From assembly GCF_002899945.2 (NCBI RefSeq), contig NZ_PPEG02000002.1, positions 496,001 through 560,000 on the forward strand: a DNA stretch of 64,000 bases. The letters are read 5' to 3'. Positions 7,669 to 16,701 of the stretch are shown here, piece after piece. Both the position numbers and the translations under genes were made by a program. The stretch comes from Chryseobacterium viscerum (GTDB taxonomy: Bacteria; Bacteroidota; Bacteroidia; Flavobacteriales; Weeksellaceae). Position 1 is the stretch's first letter, and every line of letters starts with the position of its first letter. The notes below the pieces were generated by a model that did not search any database, had not been told where the DNA came from, and worked only from the letters and a program-made list of their open reading frames with translations.

Positions 7669-10600
7669 TTATAGATTAAGCTGTAAGCCAATAGTGTAAA
7701 CTTTTAGGGGTGGCAGTGAATAGAGATTTTGTGTTTCGGGATCTAAGCCATTCATGGCACTCCATGTAAAAAGGTTCTGCCCCTGCAGATAGACTCTTGC
7801 CGAACTCAGGGAAAGTTTCGAGCTCACCGCTTTTGGCAGTGAATAACTCAGCGATAAATTCCGTAACCGCACAAAAGAAGCATCACTATACACACGGTCG
7901 GAATACGCCACATTCGCAACATTTGTTCCTGCCACCGCGGTGTATTTTTCATACTGAGCAGTGGTATTGGTATTCTGCCGGCGGTCTGTCAAAACAGAAG
8001 GCTGATTCATCATCATACCCGGAATTCGTGCAAGATTGTAAATAGAATACAAGAAATTTTTTCCGGTCTGCTTCCTATAATCAAAAAATACACTCAGCTC
8101 AATACCTTTATACCTGACGGTATTATTGAGTCCACCGTAGATTTTCGGATCAAGTGTTCCATTAATCATCAGATCACCGGCATTGTAGCTTCCGCTGCCG
8201 TCCACATCCGTAAGCCGATACAGTCCCGTGACCGGATCGATACCCTCGTAGTGATAATTGTAAAGGCTGCCAAGTGATCTTCCGACTTTATAAAGTGAAG
8301 CATAGGTTGATGTTTCAATCCCCGGGAATTTTAGTAATGTATTCTTAGGAAGGGTGGCATTGGCAGAAATGGTCCAGCTGAATATGCCGCTTTTTACCAC
8401 ATCTGCACTGAGAGAAAACTCCCAGCCTTCATTTTGAACCACTGCAGGGAAATTCCTGATGATCGATGCAAACCCTGTCAGATAAGGCAGGCGGTACGCC
8501 ACCAATTGATTGGAGCTTCTGTTCCGGTAATAATTGGCAGAAAAAAGCAGTCTGTCTTTTAAAAAACCAAGATCTACCGCTGCTTCCAGCTTTTTATTCT
8601 CTTCCCAGGTATAATTCGGGTTTGCCAATGCAGAAGGACGAAGCGTCCCTGTTCCCTGATAAGTCTGGGAGCCCGGCTGCCAGCTGTCCAGAAACTGATA
8701 GTCACCGATCTGATCATTACCCGTAATCCCATAGCTTGCACGAAGTTTTCCGAAACTAAGCAGTGGAAATTGATCCTGAAACCATTTCTCTTCCGTGAAG
8801 ATCCACGCCAAACCGACGGCTCCAAAATTGGCAAATTGCTTGCCGGGTCCAAAACGGCTTGAACCATCACGTCTCGCGGTCAGGTTGACGATATATCGGT
8901 TATCGATATTGTAATTGATTCTGGCAAATACGGCATTGTATTTATATTCACTTTTCGCATTAGAAGCAGTATTGATCGTGCTTGCAGCAGCGATAGATTC
9001 CATGAGTGCATCGGTAGTAAATCCGCTGACGGAAATATAATTTCCCAAACTATTCTTTTGATGAAAAGTAGCCCCGCCCAATACATCAAGCTTTCCCCGC
9101 CCCAAGGTGCGTACATACTGTACCTGTGGCTCTATATTCCAACTGCTGTATTCACTCAGTGCAAATTGTGAGGAGCTGATCTGAGTCTGATCAGGGGATA
9201 GAGAACTCATGGGCATGAGTTTGGTCTCTTTTCCATTAAGCCGATTGTATCCCATAGCCAGTTTCAATGTTAAACCGTCAATAATCCTATAAGAGGTATT
9301 TACACTGCTGACCAGATTATTTGTTTTGGCATTATACCCCTCAAACAGGTAACGGTAAGGGTTTTCATACTGCGCTCCGTTCTCTGTCCATTTCAGTTTA
9401 CCGTCAGGGGTAAAAAAACCGGGGGTATTGGGACTTAAAAAGGTATAGTAGGTCAGATCGGTTCCCGCGGTTTTGTTCTCACCCGCCGTAAAGCTGCCTG
9501 AAAAATTCAAGCTGAAACGATTGTCTTTTGAGGCGTGATTGAGATTCATATTCACGCTTCCCCTGGTATTGGGCATGGCATTAGGGAATACGGAGGTCTC
9601 ACGGTAAAAGGAACCGCCAATCAGATATTGGATCTCTGAAGAACCACCCGATATCGAAAGCTGGGCATTGGTCAGTTTTCCGGTACCGCCGATGAGTTCT
9701 GTTCTGTAATCGGTATATCGGTTTTGATCCCATGCCATCAGATCAGGCGCATTGGAGATGGTTGGGGTACTATTGGAATTTGCAAAGGCTTCCTTTCTCA
9801 TACTGAGATATTGCCGCAAGTCCATTAGGTCCATCGTTCTGCCAGCCTCGGTAAAACCCTGATTGATATTGACATTGACCTGTGTCTTACCTGATTTCCC
9901 CTTTCTCGTGGTGATCAGAAGTACCCCATTGGCTCCGCGGGAGCCATAAATAGCCGTCGCATCGGCATCTTTTAAGATCTCCATACTTTCAATATCACTC
10001 GGGTTGATGCTGTTGAAAGGACTCAGTGAAGTTCCTGTCGATCCATTGGTCAATGCCGAAGGTAAAGAAGAAATACCCTCATTACCGGGGGCAAAAGGAA
10101 TCCCGTCGATCAGGATCAAGGGCTGTGAACCCTGAGCAATAGAATTTCTGCCCCTAATTTGAATGTTGAATGAAGAGCCGGGTACTCCTGTCGATTGCGT
10201 AACAACCAGTCCGGGGATTCTGCCCGAAAGTGCTGCCAGGGGATTGCTTACAGGCTGTTTGGCAATATCAGCACCCGAAATACTTCCCACAGAACCCGTA
10301 TTTAATCTTTTGGTCGTCGTACCATAAGCGATGACCTGTACTTCATCCAGCTTTGATTCGGATTTGGCAAGGAAGATTCTTTCGGCATTTTGTAGGCTGA
10401 CCTCCTGCGTAGTATAACCGATATAGGACACTACGAGTACTGCATTTTCCTCTATATCGGTAAGGCTAAACTTTCCTTCCTTATTAGCAGTGGTCGTTTT
10501 GTCGGTTCCTTTGACCCTGATGGTGGCACCTGACAAGGGTTTGCCATTTTCATCGGTTACAGTGCCGTTAATGGTTTGTTTTTTTTGTTTTTCTTTTTCC

Positions 10601-11022
10601 CCGGAATTTTCTTTGACAGGCAATTTTTCTTTGATCACAATGGTTTCTCCGACAAGTTCAAAAGTGAAAGGTTGTTTCTTGAAAATTTGTTCCAAAGCTA
10701 ATGGCAATGATGCATTACGCAGGCTGATCGTTACGGGGCTGCTTCTTTTTAAGACGTCCCCCGTATACCAAAACGAATAGCCGCTTTGTTTTTCGATCTG
10801 TTTGAAGATCTTATAAATAGGGACAGCTTTTGCTTCTATGTTGATGTTTTGAGCATTTACCTTTGCCGCAGCAACAAGACACGTAAAGAGCAGCAATACC
10901 ATTAAATGGAAGCTGATCGGTATTTTTTTGAGAGGTTTGATTTGTCCGGTATCCCGGACAGGATACCCATAAACAGCAGAACCATGCCGGCGGGCATAGC
11001 GTCTGATTGAGAAAAAAATCAT
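7669..11022 (-). CDS. SusC/RagA TonB-linked outer membrane transporter with STN signalling domain
   Basis: A protein of about 1117 residues from the ATG at 11022; a start at 11133 is possible but would read through a large hairpin. After the export signal there is a secretin/TonB short N-terminal (STN) domain (about 60-130), used to signal to a FecR anti-sigma factor. A carboxypeptidase-regulatory-like domain follows (TINGTVTDENGKPLSGATIRV, about 150-230), then the plug (IQIRGRNSIAQGSQPLILIDG and ATAIYGSRGANGVLLITTRKG) and the beta barrel ending in a terminal aromatic-type strand. It imports a nutrient using TonB energy; the substrate is not evident. The neighbouring fecR and sigma genes fit trans-envelope regulation. 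Confidence 0.93.
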   Translation of the reverse strand: MIFFSIRRYARRHGSAVYGYPVRDTGQIKPLKKIPISFHLMVLLLFTCLVAAAKVNAQNINIEAKAVPIYKIFKQIEKQSGYSFWYTGDVLKRSSPVTISLRNASLPLALEQIFKKQPFTFELVGETIVIKEKLPVKENSGEKEKQKKQTINGTVTDENGKPLSGATIRVKGTDKTTTANKEGKFSLTDIEENAVLVVSYIGYTTQEVSLQNAERIFLAKSESKLDEVQVIAYGTTTKRLNTGSVGSISGADIAKQPVSNPLAALSGRIPGLVVTQSTGVPGSSFNIQIRGRNSIAQGSQPLILIDGIPFAPGNEGISSLPSALTNGSTGTSLSPFNSINPSDIESMEILKDADATAIYGSRGANGVLLITTRKGKSGKTQVNVNINQGFTEAGRTMDLMDLRQYLSMRKEAFANSNSTPTISNAPDLMAWDQNRYTDYRTELIGGTGKLTNAQLSISGGSSEIQYLIGGSFYRETSVFPNAMPNTRGSVNMNLNHASKDNRFSLNFSGSFTAGENKTAGTDLTYYTFLSPNTPGFFTPDGKLKWTENGAQYENPYRYLFEGYNAKTNNLVSSVNTSYRIIDGLTLKLAMGYNRLNGKETKLMPMSSLSPDQTQISSSQFALSEYSSWNIEPQVQYVRTLGRGKLDVLGGATFHQKNSLGNYISVSGFTTDALMESIAAASTINTASNAKSEYKYNAVFARINYNIDNRYIVNLTARRDGSSRFGPGKQFANFGAVGLAWIFTEEKWFQDQFPLLSFGKLRASYGITGNDQIGDYQFLDSWQPGSQTYQGTGTLRPSALANPNYTWEENKKLEAAVDLGFLKDRLLFSANYYRNRSSNQLVAYRLPYLTGFASIIRNFPAVVQNEGWEFSLSADVVKSGIFSWTISANATLPKNTLLKFPGIETSTYASLYKVGRSLGSLYNYHYEGIDPVTGLYRLTDVDGSGSYNAGDLMINGTLDPKIYGGLNNTVRYKGIELSVFFDYRKQTGKNFLYSIYNLARIPGMMMNQPSVLTDRRQNTNTTAQYEKYTAVAGTNVANVAYSDRVYSDASFVRLRNLSLSYSLPKAVSSKLSLSSARVYLQGQNLFTWSAMNGLDPETQNLYSLPPLKVYTIGLQLNL

Positions 11023-11112
11023 AAATTTGAGTAGGTTTTGTATTGCAGGGGAAAATTTAGAAGATTCTCCTGCAATAGGTTGATAAATCGGTTTGCTCTG
11101 ATGGTTCACAAA

Positions 11113-11169
11113 GCCCACAATCTGCCGGAGCATTGTTCAAGAATGTTCCGGCTTTTTTATCTTGTGGGC
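11113..11169. repeat. nested inverted repeat between fecR and susC
   Basis: An outer perfect pair GCCCACAA (11113-11120) with TTGTGGGC (11162-11169) encloses an inner pair GCCGGAGCATT (11124-11134) with AATGTTCCGGC (11142-11152, one G-T wobble). Six T residues follow the inner arm on the plus strand, making it a good terminator for transcription opposite to susC. On the susC-sense strand it would form a long two-tier hairpin in the fecR-susC spacer. Confidence 0.6.
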
Positions 11170-11245
11170 GTCATTAACTAAATCTAAAAATTCAAAAAAA
11201 CTATTACTTCATAGGCTCTGTGGTTTAAGGTGGTACATTGGACAT

Positions 11246-12481
11246 TTATTTTTCCTCCAAGATGGTCAGGATTGTTTTATTATTCTTTTTTTTGAGACTG
11301 CAATGAACCTTACTCAGTTCAAGAATACGAAGCACTGCCGAGAGATCAGAACTCCGTTTGATCCCGCCATTAAAGACTTCCTTAGTCGGTACTCCTTCAT
11401 ATTCAATTTCAATAGTATACCAAAGGCTTACCTGTCGTAATACCTCCTGAATCGGGGCATCCCTGAAATAGATCAGCCCTTCTTTCCACGCCAAAGCGCT
11501 CTGTAGATCAGCTTTTCTAACAGTAAGTCTTCCATCAGTAAACAGGGACTCCTGACCGGGTTTTAGAATAACTTCATTCAGGGAATGCGGAGATTTTGAA
11601 GCCGGATCTTTGTTGAAATTTTGTTTATGAGTTACTTCCGTCAATGAAGAGACCTTTACCGATCCCTCTTCAAGGGTGGTTACAATACGCTTCTGATCAG
11701 CATAGCTGCTCAAGTTAAAGTGAGTTCCGAGTACTTCGACCTTCTGAGTTTTTGTAACCACAATAAAGGGGTGCTTTTTATCCTTGGCTACTTCAAAGTA
11801 GGCTTCGCCGTCTACCAGCATTACTTTCCGCTTTCCCCGCTCTCTCAGGTCCGCAGAATACTGTAATGTGGTAGCGGCGTTGAGCCAAACTTTGGAGCCG
11901 TCCGATAAGACGACTTCATATTCACCCCCTCTAGGTGTACTGATGGATATCAATCCATTTATTTTTTGATCCGAAATAGCAGTGCCATCATTATAAGAAA
12001 TGCCTTTATCGCTGACAATAATTCCTGACTGAGTATCTTTTAATTGAATGCTTCTCCCATCAGCTAGTGTCAGCCTTGCTTTATGACCGCCGGGCTGAAT
12101 ATCCTGAGCTTGCAGGGGACGATTATTATAGATATTGTATCGGTTGATATAGTACAGCGACAACACGCCAACAGCAATGGTAATGGTGGCAGCCGCCAGG
12201 AGTTTCTTCCATAATCGACGGGTGGCTTTGGATCTTGCGTCCGACTCAGTAATTTCCTGCTGAATATTGAGATAGGCACGGTCTAACCTGCTATTGAAAT
12301 TCTTATTCGATTCCTCAATGGAATTTTTTTCTTTCAGATGATTGAGCACCAGTTCCATGAGCTGATCCTGCTCTTCGCTGTCTTTATGAAAATACCCGAG
12401 CAACTGCTTCACCTCGCGGGGTGAGCAGCTGTTATCCCGATACTTTTCCAGTAATTGCAGTAAGTGATCCTGATTTTCCAA
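11246..12481 (-). CDS. FecR family anti-sigma factor
   Basis: A 411-residue protein with a cytoplasmic N-terminal part (about 1-85), one membrane helix (about 89-111, LLAAATITIAVGVLSLYYI) and a periplasmic FecR domain. The domain is marked by the segment GGEYEVVLSDGSKVWLNAAT and then GEAYFEVAKDKKHPFIVVT. A C-terminal DUF4974-like domain follows (about 330-400, IYFRDAPIQEVLRQVSLWY). FecR holds or activates its ECF sigma factor in response to a SusC-type receptor with an STN domain. Here the receptor is encoded just downstream and the sigma factor upstream, with two other genes in between. Confidence 0.9.
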   Translation of the reverse strand: MENQDHLLQLLEKYRDNSCSPREVKQLLGYFHKDSEEQDQLMELVLNHLKEKNSIEESNKNFNSRLDRAYLNIQQEITESDARSKATRRLWKKLLAAATITIAVGVLSLYYINRYNIYNNRPLQAQDIQPGGHKARLTLADGRSIQLKDTQSGIIVSDKGISYNDGTAISDQKINGLISISTPRGGEYEVVLSDGSKVWLNAATTLQYSADLRERGKRKVMLVDGEAYFEVAKDKKHPFIVVTKTQKVEVLGTHFNLSSYADQKRIVTTLEEGSVKVSSLTEVTHKQNFNKDPASKSPHSLNEVILKPGQESLFTDGRLTVRKADLQSALAWKEGLIYFRDAPIQEVLRQVSLWYTIEIEYEGVPTKEVFNGGIKRSSDLSAVLRILELSKVHCSLKKKNNKTILTILEEK

Positions 12482-12607
12482 AACGTTGTTTTATTAGGAG
12501 TACGTTTGGCAGGAAGAATCCTACTACCGGAATCAAAAAAATAGTTGAAATTATTGTAATCTTTATGGGCGTAAGTTGTCGGCTTGGCTCTGCAATACTG
12601 TAAACAC

Positions 12608-13093
12608 CTATGTTGTCATTACGACAATCACATTTGAGTCATAAGCAGCCTTTGAAATGAAACTTTTGAGCCCGCGGAAGTGGGTGTACAAATAATCATA
12701 TGATTCTCTCCCGTTTGCCCAGATATCAGGATATACATTGGATGCCATCATAACAAGGGGATCATAATTTTGCTGAAAGTCGGAATCATCTATTGCGAGC
12801 AATAGCCGATCGAGTTTTTCTATCTCTACAGGAGTTAGTATATGATAGGTCACACCTGTTCCTTCTTCCTCCGATGGAGGTATGATCTCACCATTCAACA
12901 GATTTTGATAAGGATTCTCAGAATCTACATTCCCGGATAAAAGGAATTGAATTCCCGGCAAACTTTTATCAAGATCTATGAGATGATCTCCCGCAGCCCC
13001 ATCAGCCGGATAAAACCGGATGTATAATTCTTCCCTTTTTAGACCGGCTAATTCCGAAGGTTTTAACTGAAGTAATTGAGTGTATTGTCCCAT
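12608..13093 (-). CDS. YfbM-like DUF1877 family protein
   Basis: A protein of about 161 residues starting MGQYTQLLQLKPSEL (the ATG at 13108 gives five extra residues). The opening matches the small soluble DUF1877/YfbM proteins. The central HILTPVEIEKLDRLLLAI and the C-terminal LKSFISKAAYDSNVIVVM also fit the family. The biochemical role of DUF1877 is unknown. It is inserted between the sigma gene and fecR, which are usually adjacent, and lies in the same direction, so it may be co-transcribed with them. Confidence 0.7.
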   Translation of the reverse strand: MGQYTQLLQLKPSELAGLKREELYIRFYPADGAAGDHLIDLDKSLPGIQFLLSGNVDSENPYQNLLNGEIIPPSEEEGTGVTYHILTPVEIEKLDRLLLAIDDSDFQQNYDPLVMMASNVYPDIWANGRESYDYLYTHFRGLKSFISKAAYDSNVIVVMTT

Positions 13094-13194
13094 CATGCAA
13101 AGAAACAAATTTTATTATAGGTGGTACATCCTAAAATAGTACGAGAGCAAAAAAGAAAAATTGACATTTATTTTGAAAAATTATTGTATCAGAT

Positions 13195-13644
13195 TCAGTT
13201 TACCTGCTCTCTTTTTTTTCTAATGAGTCCCAATGCTCTGGTATATTTCCATAGTTCATTTTTATAGTACTCCTTGTTTTCATAGCTCTTATCAATCGCT
13301 GAGTATGAGGTGGCTACTTGTTTCAGTTCTTCAATAACAGATCCGGCTTTACACTGCTCTATGAATTCAATGGCATCGGCAATGACCCGGAACACAGGTA
13401 AAGGCCCCAAAACCTCATGGCTTACAAACAATACATAGGAATGGATAATACCATTGGCACATATATTCGCGAAAACCAATATTTCCTCCGGCAGATAAGG
13501 TTCATTCTCAAAAACAACACCCCTAAACTCAATTAAAACTCCCAATTGGAGAAGCTTTCCGGTATAAGCAATATTGATTTTATCACTGTATAAATCAGTG
13601 ATAGGCTGAATCCCTATATTTTTCAATGCGAATAGTTTTTTCAT
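13195..13644 (-). CDS. hypothetical protein
   Basis: A 149-residue soluble protein (MKKLFALKNIGIQPITDLY start) with a beta-rich first half (KINIAYTGKLLQLGVLIEF) and a helical, charged C-terminal half ending RKKREQVN. There is no signal peptide or membrane segment. The start lies 14 bases after the sigma factor stop, so it is probably in the sigma operon. I recognise no family. Together with the YfbM-like gene it separates the sigma gene from fecR. Confidence 0.6.
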   Translation of the reverse strand: MKKLFALKNIGIQPITDLYSDKINIAYTGKLLQLGVLIEFRGVVFENEPYLPEEILVFANICANGIIHSYVLFVSHEVLGPLPVFRVIADAIEFIEQCKAGSVIEELKQVATSYSAIDKSYENKEYYKNELWKYTRALGLIRKKREQVN

Positions 13645-13658
13645 GATTTAATATAGCA

Positions 13659-14249
13659 TTACATCATAAGCCACATTATGATGATCGTAATACAATGCCT
13701 GGAAAGATAGAAATATTGCTTTACACTGCGTGTCGCTTTGACCAGCTGGTTTCCCACCGTTGAAACCGTGATCCCCATCAAAGCGGCCACTTCATCATAA
13801 CTTTTACCTTCCATTCTACACAGAGTGAAAATTGTTTTACGCTGAACAGGCAGTGTCTCGATAGCTGATTGAAGGATAGCGGTAGTTTCCTTGTGGTATA
13901 AGGCGCTTTCAATATGGTCATAAAGCTCCGTACCATTGGCAATAAGTATCGTCTGCAGTCTTCGGTCATGGGCAGCCTTGCGAAAAAAATCACGGACCAG
14001 ATTGTTAGCGATCGAAAACAAATAGGACGAAAAAGATTTATCGGGATCTATGTTTTTTCGATAGTTCCAAATCCTGATAAATACATCCTGCAGAATCTCC
14101 TGCGCTTCATCCTCATCTTTTACCAGTTTGAGCGTATTGATAAAAATACGTCTGCTGTATGTGCGGTACAAGTCTTCAAAAGCATACTGATCCCCATCCC
14201 GCAGCCTGAGCAGCAGATCCTTTTCGTTAGTTGTTGGGGAGGACTTCAT
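13659..14249 (-). CDS. ECF-type RNA polymerase sigma-70 factor
   Basis: A 196-residue protein with sigma region 2 (DQYAFEDLYRTYSRRIFINTL, then EAQEILQDVFIRIWNYR). Region 4 follows, with an HTH in the segment GKSYDEVAALMGITVSTVGNQ. The last 15 residues are hydrophobic (CITIIIMWLMM), which is unusual and may reflect a stop shifted by a few codons. FecI-like ECF factors direct transcription of the neighbouring susCD operon when released by FecR. It heads the minus-strand locus that continues to fecR, susC, susD and the tlpA-like gene. Confidence 0.9.
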   Translation of the reverse strand: MKSSPTTNEKDLLLRLRDGDQYAFEDLYRTYSRRIFINTLKLVKDEDEAQEILQDVFIRIWNYRKNIDPDKSFSSYLFSIANNLVRDFFRKAAHDRRLQTILIANGTELYDHIESALYHKETTAILQSAIETLPVQRKTIFTLCRMEGKSYDEVAALMGITVSTVGNQLVKATRSVKQYFYLSRHCITIIIMWLMM

Positions 14250-14287
14250 GGAGCAATTTTCGATATGAAGTTAAAGTTAAAGAAATG

Positions 14288-14584
14288 TTAGGGTATCTGG
14301 TAATTTTTGTGATAATTCTCTTCTAAAATTCTGATCAGATCGGACTGCTTAAAAATAATTTTTCCGCCGACTTGAATATAAGGCAGAATCTTATCATCGC
14401 GGTATTGCTGTAACGTCCGTTTACTGATATGGAGCATCATACAGACCTCTTCCCCTGAAAGGTAAATTTCCCCGTTCATAACAGGACGGTAATGTTCCAA
14501 TATCAGCTCAATATCCATTTTGAGCTCATCAATCAGCTTTTGAAGAGCAAGGACTTCCTTAGATTCACCTGTCAGCAGTTCCAT
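14288..14584 (-). CDS. helix-turn-helix DNA-binding protein (excisionase-like)
   Basis: A protein of about 98 residues from the ATG at 14584, which lies inside the end of the preceding HTH gene (20-base overlap). After a helical N-terminal part it carries a MerR/excisionase-type HTH_17 domain: LSGEEVCMMLHISKRTLQQYRDD followed by a wing, KILPYIQVGGKIIFKQSDLIRIL. Such paired small HTH proteins are frequent on Bacteroidetes integrative elements and may act as excision or transcription factors. The role here is not known. An ATG at 14626 would add 14 unlikely residues. Confidence 0.8.
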   Translation of the reverse strand: MELLTGESKEVLALQKLIDELKMDIELILEHYRPVMNGEIYLSGEEVCMMLHISKRTLQQYRDDKILPYIQVGGKIIFKQSDLIRILEENYHKNYQIP

Positions 14585-14870
14585 TGTGATTTTCTTTATG
14601 ATGGTTATGTAACAATGCCTGCACATCCGATAACTTAAAATAATTCTTGCGGCAGAGCTTCGAGCAGGGCAAGAGCCCTTTGTTTTTATAGGTCTGTAAG
14701 GTCCTTTTGGAAATCCCTAACACAAGGCAGACCTCCTGATTATCCAGCCATTTTTCAGTTCTGAAAATCGAAACATACGGTTTTGCAGCATTCTTTGTTA
14801 CGATGAGTAAGGTTTTCATCTGCCCCGTCAGCTCTTCCAGGGCAGTTCTTTGTACAGCGATCAGTTCCAT
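14565..14870 (-). CDS. helix-turn-helix DNA-binding protein (excisionase-like)
   Basis: A 101-residue protein with the same layout as its downstream neighbour: a helical N-terminus (MELIAVQRTALEELTGQMKTL) and an HTH_17 domain (LDNQEVCLVLGISKRTLQTYKNKG and the wing NYFKLSDVQALL). The two genes look like an old tandem duplication. They overlap by 20 bases and are probably translationally coupled. They lie upstream of the minus-strand sigma gene and divergent from the second sigma gene at 15116, so they could influence either locus. The cognate site is unknown. Confidence 0.82.
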   Translation of the reverse strand: MELIAVQRTALEELTGQMKTLLIVTKNAAKPYVSIFRTEKWLDNQEVCLVLGISKRTLQTYKNKGLLPCSKLCRKNYFKLSDVQALLHNHHKENHNGTADR

Positions 14871-15115
14871 ATTTCAATAGGTGTTTATATTGGATCATGA
14901 AAGTAGTAAGGCTTTCTATACAGGCAGAGCATATGGCAGTCCTTGGCACTCAGAGGCAGCGTTTGGCTTTCGGAAAGCCTATATATGAGTTAATACATAA
15001 GGAAAATATAATGCCATATTGTGTAATAAATGATATTTATTCATCTATTTGTAATACTTAATTAATTTTCTATTAAAAAAAGACCTAAATTTGATGCACT
15101 AACCCAATCATTCCC

Positions 15116-15637
15116 GTGACTTTTTTCAAAAAGCATATCATTGAAAAAAGTTCTTTTGAAGGACTTTATTATCATTACAATCATCAGATCTTTACCTGTA
15201 TCTCCCGCAGTATTGAGAATAGGGACGATGTGATGGATGTGATGCAGGAGGTCTATATCCATTTGTGGGAATATCGGGAAAAACTTCTTGCTGAAAATGC
15301 GGAAAGCATCATTTTCAATACCTGCAAACAGAAGATCTCCAAATTTTACCGTACAACCAATCGACAGCCTTTCTTTGAAGAAATGGCTAGTGATTATGCA
15401 GATCCCTCACCCGAAGAATTAAAATCCGTCAATAAAAAAGAACAACACCTTTACGAGCTTGAAAAAAGCGTCAAACTTATTATTCCTCCTTTACGCAGGA
15501 AAATATTTACAATGAATAAACTGGAAGGTATCATTCAGGAAGAAATTGCCGTTCGATTGAATATTCCGAAAAGCACCGTTAAACATCATCTCTCTGAAGC
15601 TATGCTCTTCCTCAAAAACCATCACAAAAACCCTTGA
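15116..15637 (+). CDS. ECF-type RNA polymerase sigma-70 factor
   Basis: A 173-residue protein with region 2 (FEGLYYHYNHQIFTCISRSIE, then DVMDVMQEVYIHLWEYREKL) and region 4 (LRRKIFTMNKLEGIIQEEIAVRLNIPKSTVKHHLSEAM). It heads the plus-strand locus sigma-fecR-susC-susD-S9 peptidase and is the expected direct regulator of the two large transport genes. The two sigma loci are divergent, with two HTH genes between them. The ATG at 15116 gives a normal N-terminus. No other start fits better. Confidence 0.9.
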   Translation: MTFFKKHIIEKSSFEGLYYHYNHQIFTCISRSIENRDDVMDVMQEVYIHLWEYREKLLAENAESIIFNTCKQKISKFYRTTNRQPFFEEMASDYADPSPEELKSVNKKEQHLYELEKSVKLIIPPLRRKIFTMNKLEGIIQEEIAVRLNIPKSTVKHHLSEAMLFLKNHHKNP

Positions 15638-15733
15638 ATCAAGTTAAAATTTCTTAAAATAAGTTAAATTTTTACTAAAACAACTATCCTTTTTTCGATT
15701 CCGGACTAATATATAATAAAGGACCTCTTTATT

Positions 15734-16564
15734 ATGGACGGAAAAAAAACTCGCTTACAACCACCCACTCCTGATGAGCAGCAGCTGATGTGGGAGAACA
15801 TCAAAAAATCAATAGATATTAAGGAACGCAGAAAGCACCTGGTAAGGATCGTTTCAGTAGCAGCAACGCTGATACTCTTATCTGTGGGAAGTGTCATTGG
15901 ATACAATATGCTCACAGCTCCCTATGTATATCTTGCAGAGGCCAGAGATTCAACCATTAAACTCGCTGATGGTTCCGTCATTAAACTTTTAAAAGGAGCC
16001 AGACTGACTGTTGAAAAATCATTTCCCGCTAATACCAGGGAGGTGTATTTAGAGGGCGATGCCATATTTAAGGTAGCAAAATCCAAAGACCATCCCTTTA
16101 TTGTTCATGGGCTGAATTATGAGACAAGGGTACTGGGTACTGTTTTTAAAGTGGTTCAGGATGGCACTACTTTTAAGGTCGATCTTTTTGAAGGACGAGT
16201 TGCCGTCAAAAAAACAAATACCAAAGAAGAATATTTTATGGCACCCGGAAAAACCTTCAGCAATTACGGTAAACCGCATGTAGCGACCATTACAGGGTTA
16301 AAGGAGGATAGAAACAAACCTGATTTATACGAAGCTGATAATTCTTTGATCCTGCTTTCTTTTAATGAATCCAGTGTAAAGGATGCCATTGAAGTGATTG
16401 AGAAAACCTATCAGGTTAAGGTTGAATATCCTGCAAAGTATGCAGATCATAAAATTTCTCTTAGTAATACGAATGTCTCACCCGCAGCTATTCTCGGTAC
16501 GATAGCCGCACATCTTGATCTCAATCTCAACATCGATGATACTACATACAGATTGGAAAAATAG
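15734..16564 (+). CDS. FecR family anti-sigma factor
   Basis: A 276-residue FecR protein, shorter than the copy at 11246. It has a membrane helix at about 38-57 (RIVSVAATLILLSVGSVIGY) and a FecR domain: STIKLADGSVIKLLKGARLTV, EVYLEGDAIFKVAKSKDHPF and VDLFEGRVAVKKT. A C-terminal DUF4974-like domain follows (LLSFNESSVKDAIEVIEKTYQ). It would bind the sigma factor in the cytoplasm and the STN domain of the adjacent SusC protein in the periplasm. It lies 96 bases after the sigma gene in the same direction. Confidence 0.9.
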   Translation: MDGKKTRLQPPTPDEQQLMWENIKKSIDIKERRKHLVRIVSVAATLILLSVGSVIGYNMLTAPYVYLAEARDSTIKLADGSVIKLLKGARLTVEKSFPANTREVYLEGDAIFKVAKSKDHPFIVHGLNYETRVLGTVFKVVQDGTTFKVDLFEGRVAVKKTNTKEEYFMAPGKTFSNYGKPHVATITGLKEDRNKPDLYEADNSLILLSFNESSVKDAIEVIEKTYQVKVEYPAKYADHKISLSNTNVSPAAILGTIAAHLDLNLNIDDTTYRLEK

Positions 16565-16624
16565 AATATGGCAGTGTCTTGTCATGCACGTCATATCCGA
16601 TACGTGATAATCAGGTAACAAAAA

Positions 16625-16648
16625 GACCGACAGTTGGCGCTGTCGGTC
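16625..16648 (+). repeat. hairpin between fecR and susC
   Basis: GACCGACAG (16625-16633) pairs perfectly with CTGTCGGTC (16640-16648) across TTGGCG. There is no T tract, so it is not a normal terminator. It lies 61 bases after the fecR stop and 54 bases before the susC start. It may mark the end of the fecR message, an attenuator or an mRNA stabiliser. Confidence 0.55.
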
Positions 16649-16701
16649 AGGAAAACTAATAACAATTATTCGTCGCGTTACTAATTTAACAATACAAAAA
16701 T

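Noticed and set aside
16633..16641. GTTGGCGCT in the fecR-susC hairpin as a fifth phased-array site
   Set aside because: Only one copy is present, it is the loop and arm of the hairpin, and there is no 10-bp phasing.
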